A program made the position numbers and the translations under genes. DNA of 64,000 bases from Bryobacteraceae bacterium (GTDB lineage Bacteria; Acidobacteriota; Terriglobia; Bryobacterales; Bryobacteraceae). The notes under the pieces were generated by a model, which saw only the letters and a list, made by a program, of their open reading frames with translations, searched no databases and had not been told where the DNA came from. Of the stretch, positions 9,403 to 16,632 are shown one piece after another (the first letter of the stretch is position 1; the number at the start of each line of letters is the position of its first letter). The stretch is taken from contig JAHCHE010000005.1 in the NCBI GenBank assembly GCA_026129905.1, positions 267,240 through 331,239 on the forward strand. Direction: 5' to 3'.

Positions 9403-10230
9403 ATGCGCATCATAGTCGCTGTGTTCGCATCGCTTGCTCTCGCGCACGCCGGAGAACTCCATCAAGCGGCGCGCGTGTGTGACGCGGATCGCATGCGGCA
9501 ATTACTCTCGGGGCGCCCGTCGGTGAACGAAATGGACGAGAACGGGATGACGCCGCTTCATGTCGCAATCGACTCACGCCAGAGAGCCTGTGTGTGGCTA
9601 CTACTTAAAGCCGGCGCGGATCGCAATGCGCGCGACCGGGAGGGCCGGACCCCATTCGCTGCCGCCGCCCGGCTTACGGACCCGCGGAGCCGGTTTGTGA
9701 TGGACTACATGCTTAAGAATTTCGAGATGGCGCGGGAGCCGGTGGGACCGGCGCCGTGGTCGCTCGAATATTCGGTGATGCGCCGCCAGACCGAGGTCAC
9801 GAAAATGCTGCTCGCGTTGGGCGCGGATCCGAATGCGATTGGCACAAGAGGCACAACGCCGCTTGCCGATGCTGCGTTGAAGGGCGATCTCGATAGTGTT
9901 CGCGCGTTGCTTGAGCGCGGCGCGCGGCCGGACGCCGTAAGCCAGGCGGGCGCGCAGCCGATCCATGATGCTGCGTTGGGCGACAGCGCGGAGGTCATTC
10001 GGGAACTCGTGATGCATGGGGCGGATGTGAACGCGCGCACTCGAGACGAGGTTCAAACGCCGCTTCACATCGCAGCGGCGATGGGAAAGATGAAAGCGAT
10101 TGAAGCGCTCGTCGCGCTCGGCGCGGATCTGACGATCAAGGACTCCCAGGGGCGGACACCGCTCGATGCTGCCGAACGAACCGGCCTAACCGACGTGGTT
10201 GCATTCCTCAGACGGGCGGCGGCCAAATAA
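9403..10230 (+). CDS. Exported ankyrin-repeat protein
   Basis: A 275-residue protein with a short signal peptide (MRIIVAVFASLALAHA). Ankyrin repeats are clear: GMTPLHVAIDSRQRACVWLLLKAGADRNARD near residues 47-80, TTPLADAALKGDLDSVRALLERGA near 150-180, AQPIHDAALGDSAEVIRELVMHGADVNA, and QTPLHIAAAMGKMKAIEALVALGADL to the C-terminus. Between repeats 2 and 3 a less regular stretch occurs. Ankyrin repeats bind proteins; the partner is unknown. It stands alone between the GH51 gene and the M28 peptidase. Its codon choice looks less GC-biased than its neighbours by eye, which may indicate transfer. Confidence 0.87.
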   Translation: MRIIVAVFASLALAHAGELHQAARVCDADRMRQLLSGRPSVNEMDENGMTPLHVAIDSRQRACVWLLLKAGADRNARDREGRTPFAAAARLTDPRSRFVMDYMLKNFEMAREPVGPAPWSLEYSVMRRQTEVTKMLLALGADPNAIGTRGTTPLADAALKGDLDSVRALLERGARPDAVSQAGAQPIHDAALGDSAEVIRELVMHGADVNARTRDEVQTPLHIAAAMGKMKAIEALVALGADLTIKDSQGRTPLDAAERTGLTDVVAFLRRAAAK

Positions 10231-10265
10231 ACTGAAGCCCGCCTCATCCACTGCTGAAGGCGCGT

Positions 10266-10287
10266 GAGTCCACGCGAGTGTGGACTC
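10266..10287. repeat. Perfect inverted repeat between ankyrin and M28 genes
   Basis: GAGTCCAC (10266-10273) and GTGGACTC (10280-10287) form a perfect 8-bp stem with a 6-base loop. It lies 35 bases after the ankyrin stop and 75 bases before the M28 start. There is no T-run, so it could be a factor-assisted terminator or an operator. Confidence 0.55.
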
Positions 10288-10362
10288 GGCTCGCTAAGAG
10301 CGCCTGCCGGCCCGTCGGATAATGGACTCCTGGCGCGCGGCGCGCCGATGGGAGGAAAGCCG

Positions 10363-11544
10363 ATGAAACGACGGGAACTTCTTGGCTTGTGCGGCGGAGC
10401 CTTGCTCGGCCGGGGGGCGGAGGATACCGGCGCGTTGGTTGAGACGGCCGAGAAGCGGGCCGAATACCTCCGGAGGATGCTCGAGGCGCTATGCACGGAG
10501 ATCGGCCCGCGACCCGCCGGCAGCCAAGGTTACGACGCCGGCGCCGCCCTCATCGAGCGTGAGATGAAGCGCGCGATTGCCTCGGCCGCGCGCGACAGCT
10601 TCACCTTCCTGGGATGGGCGCCTGTCGGCGAGGCGGAGTTCCAGGCCGGCGATGAACGGCTGGAAACCTACATCGCAGAAAACAGCCCGGGCACTCCGGT
10701 CGAGGGCGCGCGGGGCAAGTTGCGAAAAAGCCTTTCCGGCGAGTACGAGATTGCCGGCGAGGGCGGGCGTCCGCTGGCCCGTGTGGGCATCAGTGAGTTC
10801 GGCCGCGCCATTGCTTCGCTGCATTCGGGCAAAGACGAGATTCCTCTTTTCAACATCGGCAGACAGGACGTCGCGCGCCTCGACCGGGCCATCGAGCAGG
10901 GGCTTCCTGTCCGCGCGAGAGCCGCTGTGCGGTGGATGCCGGGCGCACAATCCGGCAACGTCGCCGGGAGCCTGCCGGGCGCATCGAAACAGGAGATCCT
11001 CATCGTCGCTCACGCCGACACCAAGTACAACACGCCGGGCGCGAACGACAACACCGCTTCCATGATCTGCCTGCTGATGCTGGCGCACGCCATGTCCGGC
11101 CGCCGTCCGCGCCGCGCGCTCACGTTCCTGGCCACCTCCGCGGAGGAGCGCGGGTACCTCGGCGCCAAACACTACGCGCAAACCCGCAAGGAGAGCGGTA
11201 CGCTGCGCAATATCAAAGTCTGCGTTAACCTGGATTCCCTCACCTATGGACCCAATCTTCAGATCGCCACCACCGACGGCAAACTGGCGGGCGCCATTCT
11301 CGACATCCACCGCGACCTCGACATACGGGCCGAGCCGAAGGTGCTCCACCAGGACGACACGATGGACTCGGCGCCGTTTCGCGCCGCGGGCGCTCGCACC
11401 GTTCACCTGAACAGCCGCGGCGACGACGCCCGGACGCTCCCGCTCTGGCACCGCCCCGAGGACCGCGCCGACACGATCAATCCACAGTTCATCGAAACCA
11501 GTTTCCGCATTCTGATCGAGCTGATCGCGCGGCTACAGAAGTAG
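10363..11544 (+). CDS. M28-family zinc aminopeptidase-like protein
   Basis: The start at 10363 is chosen because GGAGGAAA lies 6-12 bases upstream; an in-frame ATG at 10348 overlaps that site. The 393-residue product begins MKRRELLGLCGGALLG, a Tat-like or weak export signal. Zinc-peptidase features are EILIVAHADTKYNTPGANDN (His and Asp ligands), ATSAEERGYLGAKHYAQ (the Glu-Glu catalytic/metal pair), VNLDSLTYG (Asp), and a C-terminal DSAPFRAAGARTVHLNS where a ligand is expected. These match M28 (aminopeptidase Y/S, PgcP). A CGGATAAT box at 10316-10323 may be its -10. Confidence 0.85.
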   Translation: MKRRELLGLCGGALLGRGAEDTGALVETAEKRAEYLRRMLEALCTEIGPRPAGSQGYDAGAALIEREMKRAIASAARDSFTFLGWAPVGEAEFQAGDERLETYIAENSPGTPVEGARGKLRKSLSGEYEIAGEGGRPLARVGISEFGRAIASLHSGKDEIPLFNIGRQDVARLDRAIEQGLPVRARAAVRWMPGAQSGNVAGSLPGASKQEILIVAHADTKYNTPGANDNTASMICLLMLAHAMSGRRPRRALTFLATSAEERGYLGAKHYAQTRKESGTLRNIKVCVNLDSLTYGPNLQIATTDGKLAGAILDIHRDLDIRAEPKVLHQDDTMDSAPFRAAGARTVHLNSRGDDARTLPLWHRPEDRADTINPQFIETSFRILIELIARLQK

Positions 11545-11555
11545 TGCGGGCGCCT

Positions 11556-12944
11556 CTATCGGCATTCGCGAAGCAGCGGATCCACGTCCGGGCCCGCGCC
11601 GCCGGCCGCGTACTCCTGAAGCGGAACGCCGCCCCGGCCCCATTCTTCGAGGATTGGCTCGACAATCTTCCAGGATTCCTCCGCTTCGTCATCCCGGATG
11701 GCAAAGGTGGGCTCTCCGTTGAACACGTCCAGCAACAACCGGCCATAGGCTGGTACATCGGGTGGAGGGAAGCCGGTCTGCAACTCGGTCTGCTCCAAGC
11801 GAAACGGATCCCCGATGCCATTCACGTTCAGGGTCAACGCCATACGATCGGGGTCTATCTGTAGCCGGAGGACGTTCGCCCAGGGCTGCTCCTGTTGCCC
11901 GAAGGCCAGGTGCGGCACAGCTTGGAAGTGGATCGCGATTTCCTTGCGTTCAGCGCCCAGAGCCTTCCCGGAACGTAGAACGAATGGAACGCCGGCCCAG
12001 CGCCAGTTGTCGATTCGAAGAATGACCTCGACGAACGTCTCGGTCATGCGCTCGGCGTCGACGCCCGGCTCGTCCCGGTACGCGACTACCCGGCGGTCGC
12101 CAATTCGGCCGGCGCCGTATCTGGCCCGTATCGTACATCGCCTCACCTCCTCCGCCGTTGGTCGCCGCACCGCGCGCAGGAGATCTGTTTTGCGATCTCG
12201 GAGGTCCTTTTCGTCCAAGCTGAGCGGCGGCTCCATGGCTACCAGCGCGAGCAATTGCAGCAGGTGATTCTGAACCATGTCCTTCAGCGCGCCCGCGGCG
12301 TCGTAGTAAGAGGACCTTCCCTCAAGAGCCAGAGTTTCGTCCCAGACAATCTCGACGCGCTCGATGTGCGCGCGGCTCCACAGCGGCTCGAAGACCCGAT
12401 TCGCAAAGCGCAGCCCGAGGAGATTCTGCACGGTCTGTCTGCCGAGGAAATGGTCGAGCCGAAATACGTCGTTTTCCGAAAACGTCTGATGCAACAGCGC
12501 ATTCAGCTCGCGCGCCGAATGCAATCCTTCGCCGAACGGCTTCTCCACGACGATTCGGCGGCCGGCAGGCAGGACGCCGTTCTCAAAGCCGCGGATCGTG
12601 GGGGCGAAAAAACGCGGCGGCAGGGCTAAATAAAGGACCGCCGGAACATTGGTTTCACCTATCGCGGACCTGACCTCTACAGGGTCGCGCACGTCGGCAA
12701 TGCGGTATTCCAATAGGGACGCTACGCGACGCCTCAGTCCCGAGGCCATCTCCGGCGCCTTCTGCTGAAGCGCGCTTTCGATTTGCTCGCGAAATGACGC
12801 CGTGTCGATTTCCTGGTGAGCGATCCCCGTAATCGGAAAGGAATCCGGGAGGAGCTTTCCTTCCAGAAGCGCTCCGATTGCCGGTAGAAGGTAACGGGCG
12901 GTGAGGTCACCCGTCGCTCCGAAGATGAACATTCTCTCGGTCAA
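11556..12944 (-). CDS. zwf: Glucose-6-phosphate 1-dehydrogenase
   Basis: A 462-residue protein. The NADP-binding loop is FGATGDLTARYLLPA at the N-terminus (GASGDL in most homologues). VVEKPFGEGLHSA marks the substrate/coenzyme junction, and RLDHFLGRQTVQN near residue 175 holds the catalytic His and the G6P-binding residues of the family signature. It oxidises glucose-6-phosphate to 6-phosphogluconolactone in the oxidative pentose phosphate pathway, cytoplasmic. It is slightly shorter than the usual 490 residues. No gnd, pgl or tal neighbour is present, so it is probably monocistronic. It converges on the M28 gene with an 11-base gap. Confidence 0.93.
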   Translation of the reverse strand: MTERMFIFGATGDLTARYLLPAIGALLEGKLLPDSFPITGIAHQEIDTASFREQIESALQQKAPEMASGLRRRVASLLEYRIADVRDPVEVRSAIGETNVPAVLYLALPPRFFAPTIRGFENGVLPAGRRIVVEKPFGEGLHSARELNALLHQTFSENDVFRLDHFLGRQTVQNLLGLRFANRVFEPLWSRAHIERVEIVWDETLALEGRSSYYDAAGALKDMVQNHLLQLLALVAMEPPLSLDEKDLRDRKTDLLRAVRRPTAEEVRRCTIRARYGAGRIGDRRVVAYRDEPGVDAERMTETFVEVILRIDNWRWAGVPFVLRSGKALGAERKEIAIHFQAVPHLAFGQQEQPWANVLRLQIDPDRMALTLNVNGIGDPFRLEQTELQTGFPPPDVPAYGRLLLDVFNGEPTFAIRDDEAEESWKIVEPILEEWGRGGVPLQEYAAGGAGPDVDPLLRECR

Positions 12945-13072
12945 GGCGCCTACCTCGTCTGCAATTTACGGAATGCCTTACATAGCTCAGACCACTCTGA
13001 CATTGACTCCGTTTCAAGCGTCGGATTCCGCCGGAGGGTGTAATGAATCGTACAGCGCGCGGCGGCAGGCGC

Positions 13073-13078
13073 TACACT
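13073..13078 (+). promoter_or_regulatory. -10-like box TACACT upstream of the small HMA-fold gene
   Basis: TACACT ends 8 bases before the ATG at 13087. No ribosome site is visible between, so the transcript would be leaderless or nearly so. No clear -35 box at 16-18 bases was found. Confidence 0.35.
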
Positions 13079-13086
13079 GTTTGCGG

Positions 13087-13311
13087 ATGACGAAAGTGCA
13101 ACTGCGATTCGGACTGGCGAGGGCGCTCGACGAGCCGCTGATGGAGCGCATCGCCAACGCCCACAGCATCTATGGCCTGCATCATGTCAAATTGGCGCCG
13201 TCACTCGACGAAGTGACGGTGGAGTTCGACGCGTCGCGGCTCACCGCCGACGAGGTGGAATCGGCGCTGCGGCGCGCCGGGATTCCCGTGGCGAAAAGCC
13301 TTACGCGATGA
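13087..13311 (+). CDS. Small ferredoxin-fold protein (HMA-like, without the metal-binding Cys pair)
   Basis: A 74-residue protein. The predicted order beta-alpha-beta-beta-alpha-beta fits the heavy-metal-associated fold: TKVQLRFGLAR, EPLMERIANAHSIYG, HHVKLAPSLDEVTVEFDASR, and TADEVESALRRAGIPV. The CxxC of true HMA domains is absent, so metal binding in the usual way is unlikely. Its last 11 bases overlap the end of the convergent gene at 13301-14608. Longer frames start at 12901, but those upstream codons have no ribosome site. The function is unknown; a cyclic-nucleotide or protein-interaction role is possible but unsupported. Confidence 0.65.
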   Translation: MTKVQLRFGLARALDEPLMERIANAHSIYGLHHVKLAPSLDEVTVEFDASRLTADEVESALRRAGIPVAKSLTR

Positions 13312-14608
13312 TGCCGAGCGGCGGCCGGTCCTTCCACTTGCCGCGGGTGAAGTCGGGGAAATCCATCGTCTTGCTCTTGCCGGCGATCGATTTCTCGCTC
13401 AACTCCGATACAGCGCTCCACGCGGCGGCGTCGTAGACGTCCTGATCGAGCGGCTCGCCCTTGGAGAGACATTCGACGAGGCGGTAGTCCTCGATGTAAT
13501 CCATGCCGCCGTGCCCGGCGCCCTTGGCCTGCTCCGAGAGTCTGCGCCAGAGCGGGTGTTCCCATTCGGCGGCGTATTTCTCCAGGTCCTCCCACTCGTG
13601 CTTGGGACTCTTGTCGTCGAGGTAGATCTGCGGAATCGGGTATTTCTGGAGCAGCCCCTTCGAGCCCTGAACCAGGTGCCGCCGGCTGTACGGACGCGGC
13701 GTGTTGGTGTCATGGGTGACCAGGATCGTCTGGCCGCTGCGCGTGCGGATGATCGACGACACGACGTCGCCCAGCGCGATATTCAGCTTCGCCTGCGGAC
13801 TGTCGGGGCCGAACTTCTTCACGGCGAATTCGTGCAGGCTCTGGGCCTTGGACGCCATGGAGACGATGTGGTCGAACTGGTTGCCGCGGTTGATGTTCAT
13901 GCACTGCGCCACCGGGCCGAGCCCGTGCGTCGGGTAGACATCGCCGTTACGCCGGAGCGTGTGCTCCAGGCGCCAGTGCCGCTTGCCGTCGCGCGTCTCC
14001 ATCTTCTCCGCGCGAAGGTCGTGCAGGTAGCCGCATTCGGCGTGAACCAGCTCGCCGAGCAGGCCCTTGCGGACCATATTCAGCGTCATCAGCTCGAAGC
14101 GGTCGTAGCAGCAGTTCTCCATCATGATGCAGTGCCGGTTGGTGACTTCCGAGGTCTCCACCAGTTGCCAGCACTCGTCGATGGTCACCGCGGCCGGGAC
14201 CTCCACTGCCGCGTGCTTGCCTTTGTTCATCGTTTCGACGCACACGGGGGCGTGCAGCTCCCACGGGGTCGAATTGAACACGACGTCGATGTCGTTGCGG
14301 TCGCACAGGCGCTTGTAATCCTCGGGGCCGCGCGAATATCCTTCGGGGGCCGGATGACCCGCCTTCTGCACCAGGACCTGCGCGCGCTGCACCTTGCTTT
14401 CCACGATGTCGCAGATCGCCTTCACCTCGACGTTCTCGATCTTGAGAAACTCCCGCACATGGCCGGTTCCGCGGCTCCCGACGCCGACAAACCCGATGCG
14501 GACCTTCTTGCCGGGGGTCTGCGCCCTCGCGGCGGCTCGCGCGCCGAACGCCGCGGCCATGCCCGCCGCGCCATGAACGAATTGCCGGCGGCTGATCGAA
14601 TTACGCAT
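13301..14608 (-). CDS. Gfo/Idh/MocA-family oxidoreductase, GH109-like, Tat-exported
   Basis: The start at 14608 has AAGGAGG 9 bases upstream. The 435-residue protein begins with a Tat signal (SISRRQFVHGAAGMAAAFG). A Rossmann fold follows, VRIGFVGVGSRGTGHVREF, then DVVFNSTPWELHAPVCVETM and VEVPAAVTIDECWQLVE; the Gfo/Idh/MocA C-terminal domain holds GDVYPTHGLGPVAQCMNINRG with conserved His. This domain order and HGLGP motif resemble the NAD-dependent GH109 glycosidases (alpha-N-acetylgalactosaminidase type). An ordinary sugar dehydrogenase is the alternative. The enolase-superfamily gene lies 17 bases upstream. Confidence 0.82.
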   Translation of the reverse strand: MRNSISRRQFVHGAAGMAAAFGARAAARAQTPGKKVRIGFVGVGSRGTGHVREFLKIENVEVKAICDIVESKVQRAQVLVQKAGHPAPEGYSRGPEDYKRLCDRNDIDVVFNSTPWELHAPVCVETMNKGKHAAVEVPAAVTIDECWQLVETSEVTNRHCIMMENCCYDRFELMTLNMVRKGLLGELVHAECGYLHDLRAEKMETRDGKRHWRLEHTLRRNGDVYPTHGLGPVAQCMNINRGNQFDHIVSMASKAQSLHEFAVKKFGPDSPQAKLNIALGDVVSSIIRTRSGQTILVTHDTNTPRPYSRRHLVQGSKGLLQKYPIPQIYLDDKSPKHEWEDLEKYAAEWEHPLWRRLSEQAKGAGHGGMDYIEDYRLVECLSKGEPLDQDVYDAAAWSAVSELSEKSIAGKSKTMDFPDFTRGKWKDRPPLGIIA

Positions 14609-14625
14609 AAAAACAACCTCCTTAC

Positions 14626-15780
14626 TTATGAAGTCTGGCTCCGCCGCTGCTCCCATCCGGACTTGAACAGCGGAATATAGTTCTCGTGCCGATACGGATG
14701 CCTTCGAATTTCTTCGATATTCAGGTCGATTCCCAGGCCCGGACGCTCGGGGACCTCGACAAAGCCGTCGACGACCTCTACCGGATGCGTGACGATGTCC
14801 CGCTCCCACGGTTCGTTGAACTCGTCGAAAATCTCGTGGATAAAGAAGTTCGGCGTCGAGGCGTTCAACTGCGCGCACGCCGCCGAGCAGACCGGCCCCT
14901 GCGCCGAGTGCGGCGCGACGACCCCGTAATGGGCATCCACCATGTCGGCGAGTTTGCGGGCCGCGTACAGCCCCCCAAGGTTAAGCGGCTCCGGCTGGAG
15001 AATGCTCACCGCGTCGTGCTTCAGCAGTTCGGCGAACTGCTGCTTGCTGGAAAGGCTCTCGCCGGTGGCGATCGGGACGGGGCTGCGCCGCGCTACTTCC
15101 ACCATCGCGCCGATGTTGAGGTGATGCACCGGCTCCTCGAACCACGCCGGACGGAACTCGCGCATGGCCTCGGCGAATTCGATCGCCGTCGCCGCGGTGA
15201 AACGAAAATGGCCTTCGACAAGAATGTCTACGGACTCTCCGACCGCTTGGCGCACCGCTCTAATGATATCGAGGCTCAGGTCGAATTCGTAGCGCGGCAT
15301 CACGCGCCAGTTGCTGCCGAACGGATCGAACTTCAGCGCCGTATAGCCGCGGCGGGCGACCTGCGCGGCCTTGTCGGCGAAGCTTTCCGGAGTGCGGGGC
15401 CCGCGATACCAGCCGTTGGCGTACGCCCGAAGCCGCCGGTGGCAACGGCCGCCCATCAGGTTCGCCACCGGCTGGTTGCACGCTTTGCCGACGATGTCCC
15501 AGCAGGCGATCTCGATCGCGGCCACCGCGCACATGTGGATCTGCGCGCCTTCGGAACAGACGTCGCGGATGAGCCGTTGCGACAACAGCTCGATCTGAAA
15601 CGGGTCCAACCCGAGGATGAACGGCTTCAGTTCGTGGATCGCCGTCTCGACGGTTTTGGCGAAGTAGTTCAGGGTGCCTTCGCCGACGCCGTAAATGCCC
15701 TCGTCGGTGAAGACCCTCGCGAACAGCCAGTTCTTCCACGGGTTGCCCGCGATGTAGGTTTCGACGGAGGTGATCTTCAT
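14626..15780 (-). CDS. Mandelate racemase/enolase-superfamily sugar-acid dehydratase
   Basis: A 384-residue TIM-barrel enzyme with no signal peptide. The N-terminal capping domain begins MKITSVETYIAGNPW. Metal ligands appear on successive strands: DILVEGHFRF, AWFEEPVHHLN and PIATGESLSSK, each with an acidic ligand, and the catalytic region APHSAQGPVCSAACAQLN supplies the conserved His. Members dehydrate sugar acids such as galactonate, gluconate or rhamnonate to 2-keto-3-deoxy acids. The exact substrate is not decidable here. It lies between an SDR gene (12 bases upstream) and a GH109-like gene (17 bases downstream), so all three form a likely catabolic operon. Confidence 0.88.
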   Translation of the reverse strand: MKITSVETYIAGNPWKNWLFARVFTDEGIYGVGEGTLNYFAKTVETAIHELKPFILGLDPFQIELLSQRLIRDVCSEGAQIHMCAVAAIEIACWDIVGKACNQPVANLMGGRCHRRLRAYANGWYRGPRTPESFADKAAQVARRGYTALKFDPFGSNWRVMPRYEFDLSLDIIRAVRQAVGESVDILVEGHFRFTAATAIEFAEAMREFRPAWFEEPVHHLNIGAMVEVARRSPVPIATGESLSSKQQFAELLKHDAVSILQPEPLNLGGLYAARKLADMVDAHYGVVAPHSAQGPVCSAACAQLNASTPNFFIHEIFDEFNEPWERDIVTHPVEVVDGFVEVPERPGLGIDLNIEEIRRHPYRHENYIPLFKSGWEQRRSQTS

Positions 15781-15792
15781 TCCGGCGCGCCT

Positions 15793-16563
15793 TCAGTCGT
15801 ACGGCCAGGCCGGCTTGGAGAACAGTCCGCCGTCCACCCAGATGGTTTGGCCGGTGATGAAGCTCGCCTGCTCGCCGGCCAGGAAGACCACGGCGCGGCC
15901 GATGTCCGCCGGCAGGCCGATGCGCCCCAGCGGCGTCAGCCCGCCCCACGTTCCGGCGTAGTCGCCTGCCTCTTGCTTCGTTCGCTCGATTTCAATCGCG
16001 CCCGGCGCGACGCAGTTCACCCGGATCTTGTATGGTCCCAGTTCGCAGGCCGCCACCTTTGTGAACATCTCGATGCCTCCCTTGGAGGCCGTGTAATCCA
16101 CCAGCTTCGGGAACGCCACCTTGTTGCAGCCCGAGCCGATATTGACGATGCTGCCTCCCCCGTGGTCTTTCATGTGCAACGCGGCGCGCTGCGTGCACAG
16201 GAAGCACCCTTTTAGGTTCGTGCGGATCACGCGGTCCCATTCCTCTTCGCCCAGGTCGAGAAGCGCCTTCCAGGTCTGCGTGCCGGAATTGTTCACCAGG
16301 GCGTCCAGGCTTCCGAAGCGCTCGAGCGTCTGGTGGAACATGGCGCGCACCTCGGCGGCATCGCCCACATCGGCGCGCACGGCGAACGACCGCCGGCCCA
16401 TCCGGACGAGTTCCTCCACCGTCGCCTGGGCACCGGCCGCGTCGGAATGGTAGTTCACGGCAACGTCGCACCCGGCGCGGCCCAACTCGAGCGCAATGCC
16501 TTTCCCAACGCCCTTGCTCGAGCCGGTGACGAGCGCCGTCTTGCCTTCCAGCGGGTAGGACAT
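15793..16563 (-). CDS. Short-chain dehydrogenase/reductase, sugar-acid pathway candidate
   Basis: A 256-residue protein with the classical SDR signature: TGSSKGVGKG nucleotide loop, DALVNNSGTQ, NIGSGC with the catalytic Ser region, and YTASKGG with the Tyr and Lys. It ends with ASFITGQTIWVDGG, the usual C-terminus. The start at ATG 16563 follows the family start; a ribosome site is weak. It is first in a three-gene operon with the dehydratase and GH109-like gene, so it probably oxidises a sugar to a lactone or reduces a keto intermediate. A 3-oxoacyl reductase is the alternative but no acyl carrier genes are near. Confidence 0.85.
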   Translation of the reverse strand: MSYPLEGKTALVTGSSKGVGKGIALELGRAGCDVAVNYHSDAAGAQATVEELVRMGRRSFAVRADVGDAAEVRAMFHQTLERFGSLDALVNNSGTQTWKALLDLGEEEWDRVIRTNLKGCFLCTQRAALHMKDHGGGSIVNIGSGCNKVAFPKLVDYTASKGGIEMFTKVAACELGPYKIRVNCVAPGAIEIERTKQEAGDYAGTWGGLTPLGRIGLPADIGRAVVFLAGEQASFITGQTIWVDGGLFSKPAWPYD

Positions 16564-16609
16564 CGGAATGATTCTAGCGAACTCGGGCGCGCCGGGGCCG
16601 CGCGGGACG

Positions 16610-16615
16610 GATAAT
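16610..16615 (+). promoter_or_regulatory. -10-like box GATAAT upstream of the radical SAM gene
   Basis: CGGATAATG at 16608-16616 carries a -10-like hexamer 18-23 bases before the GTG start, and the same CGGATAATG string occurs before the M28 gene (10316-10324). No clear -35 was found. The box lies in the 69-base divergent gap between this gene and the SDR gene. Confidence 0.4.
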
Positions 16616-16632
16616 GAGATGGGATCGGCGCC

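Noticed and set aside
12901..13311. A 136-codon frame upstream-extended from the 74-residue gene.
   Set aside because: The extra codons overlap the zwf start, have no ribosome site, and add no recognisable domain.
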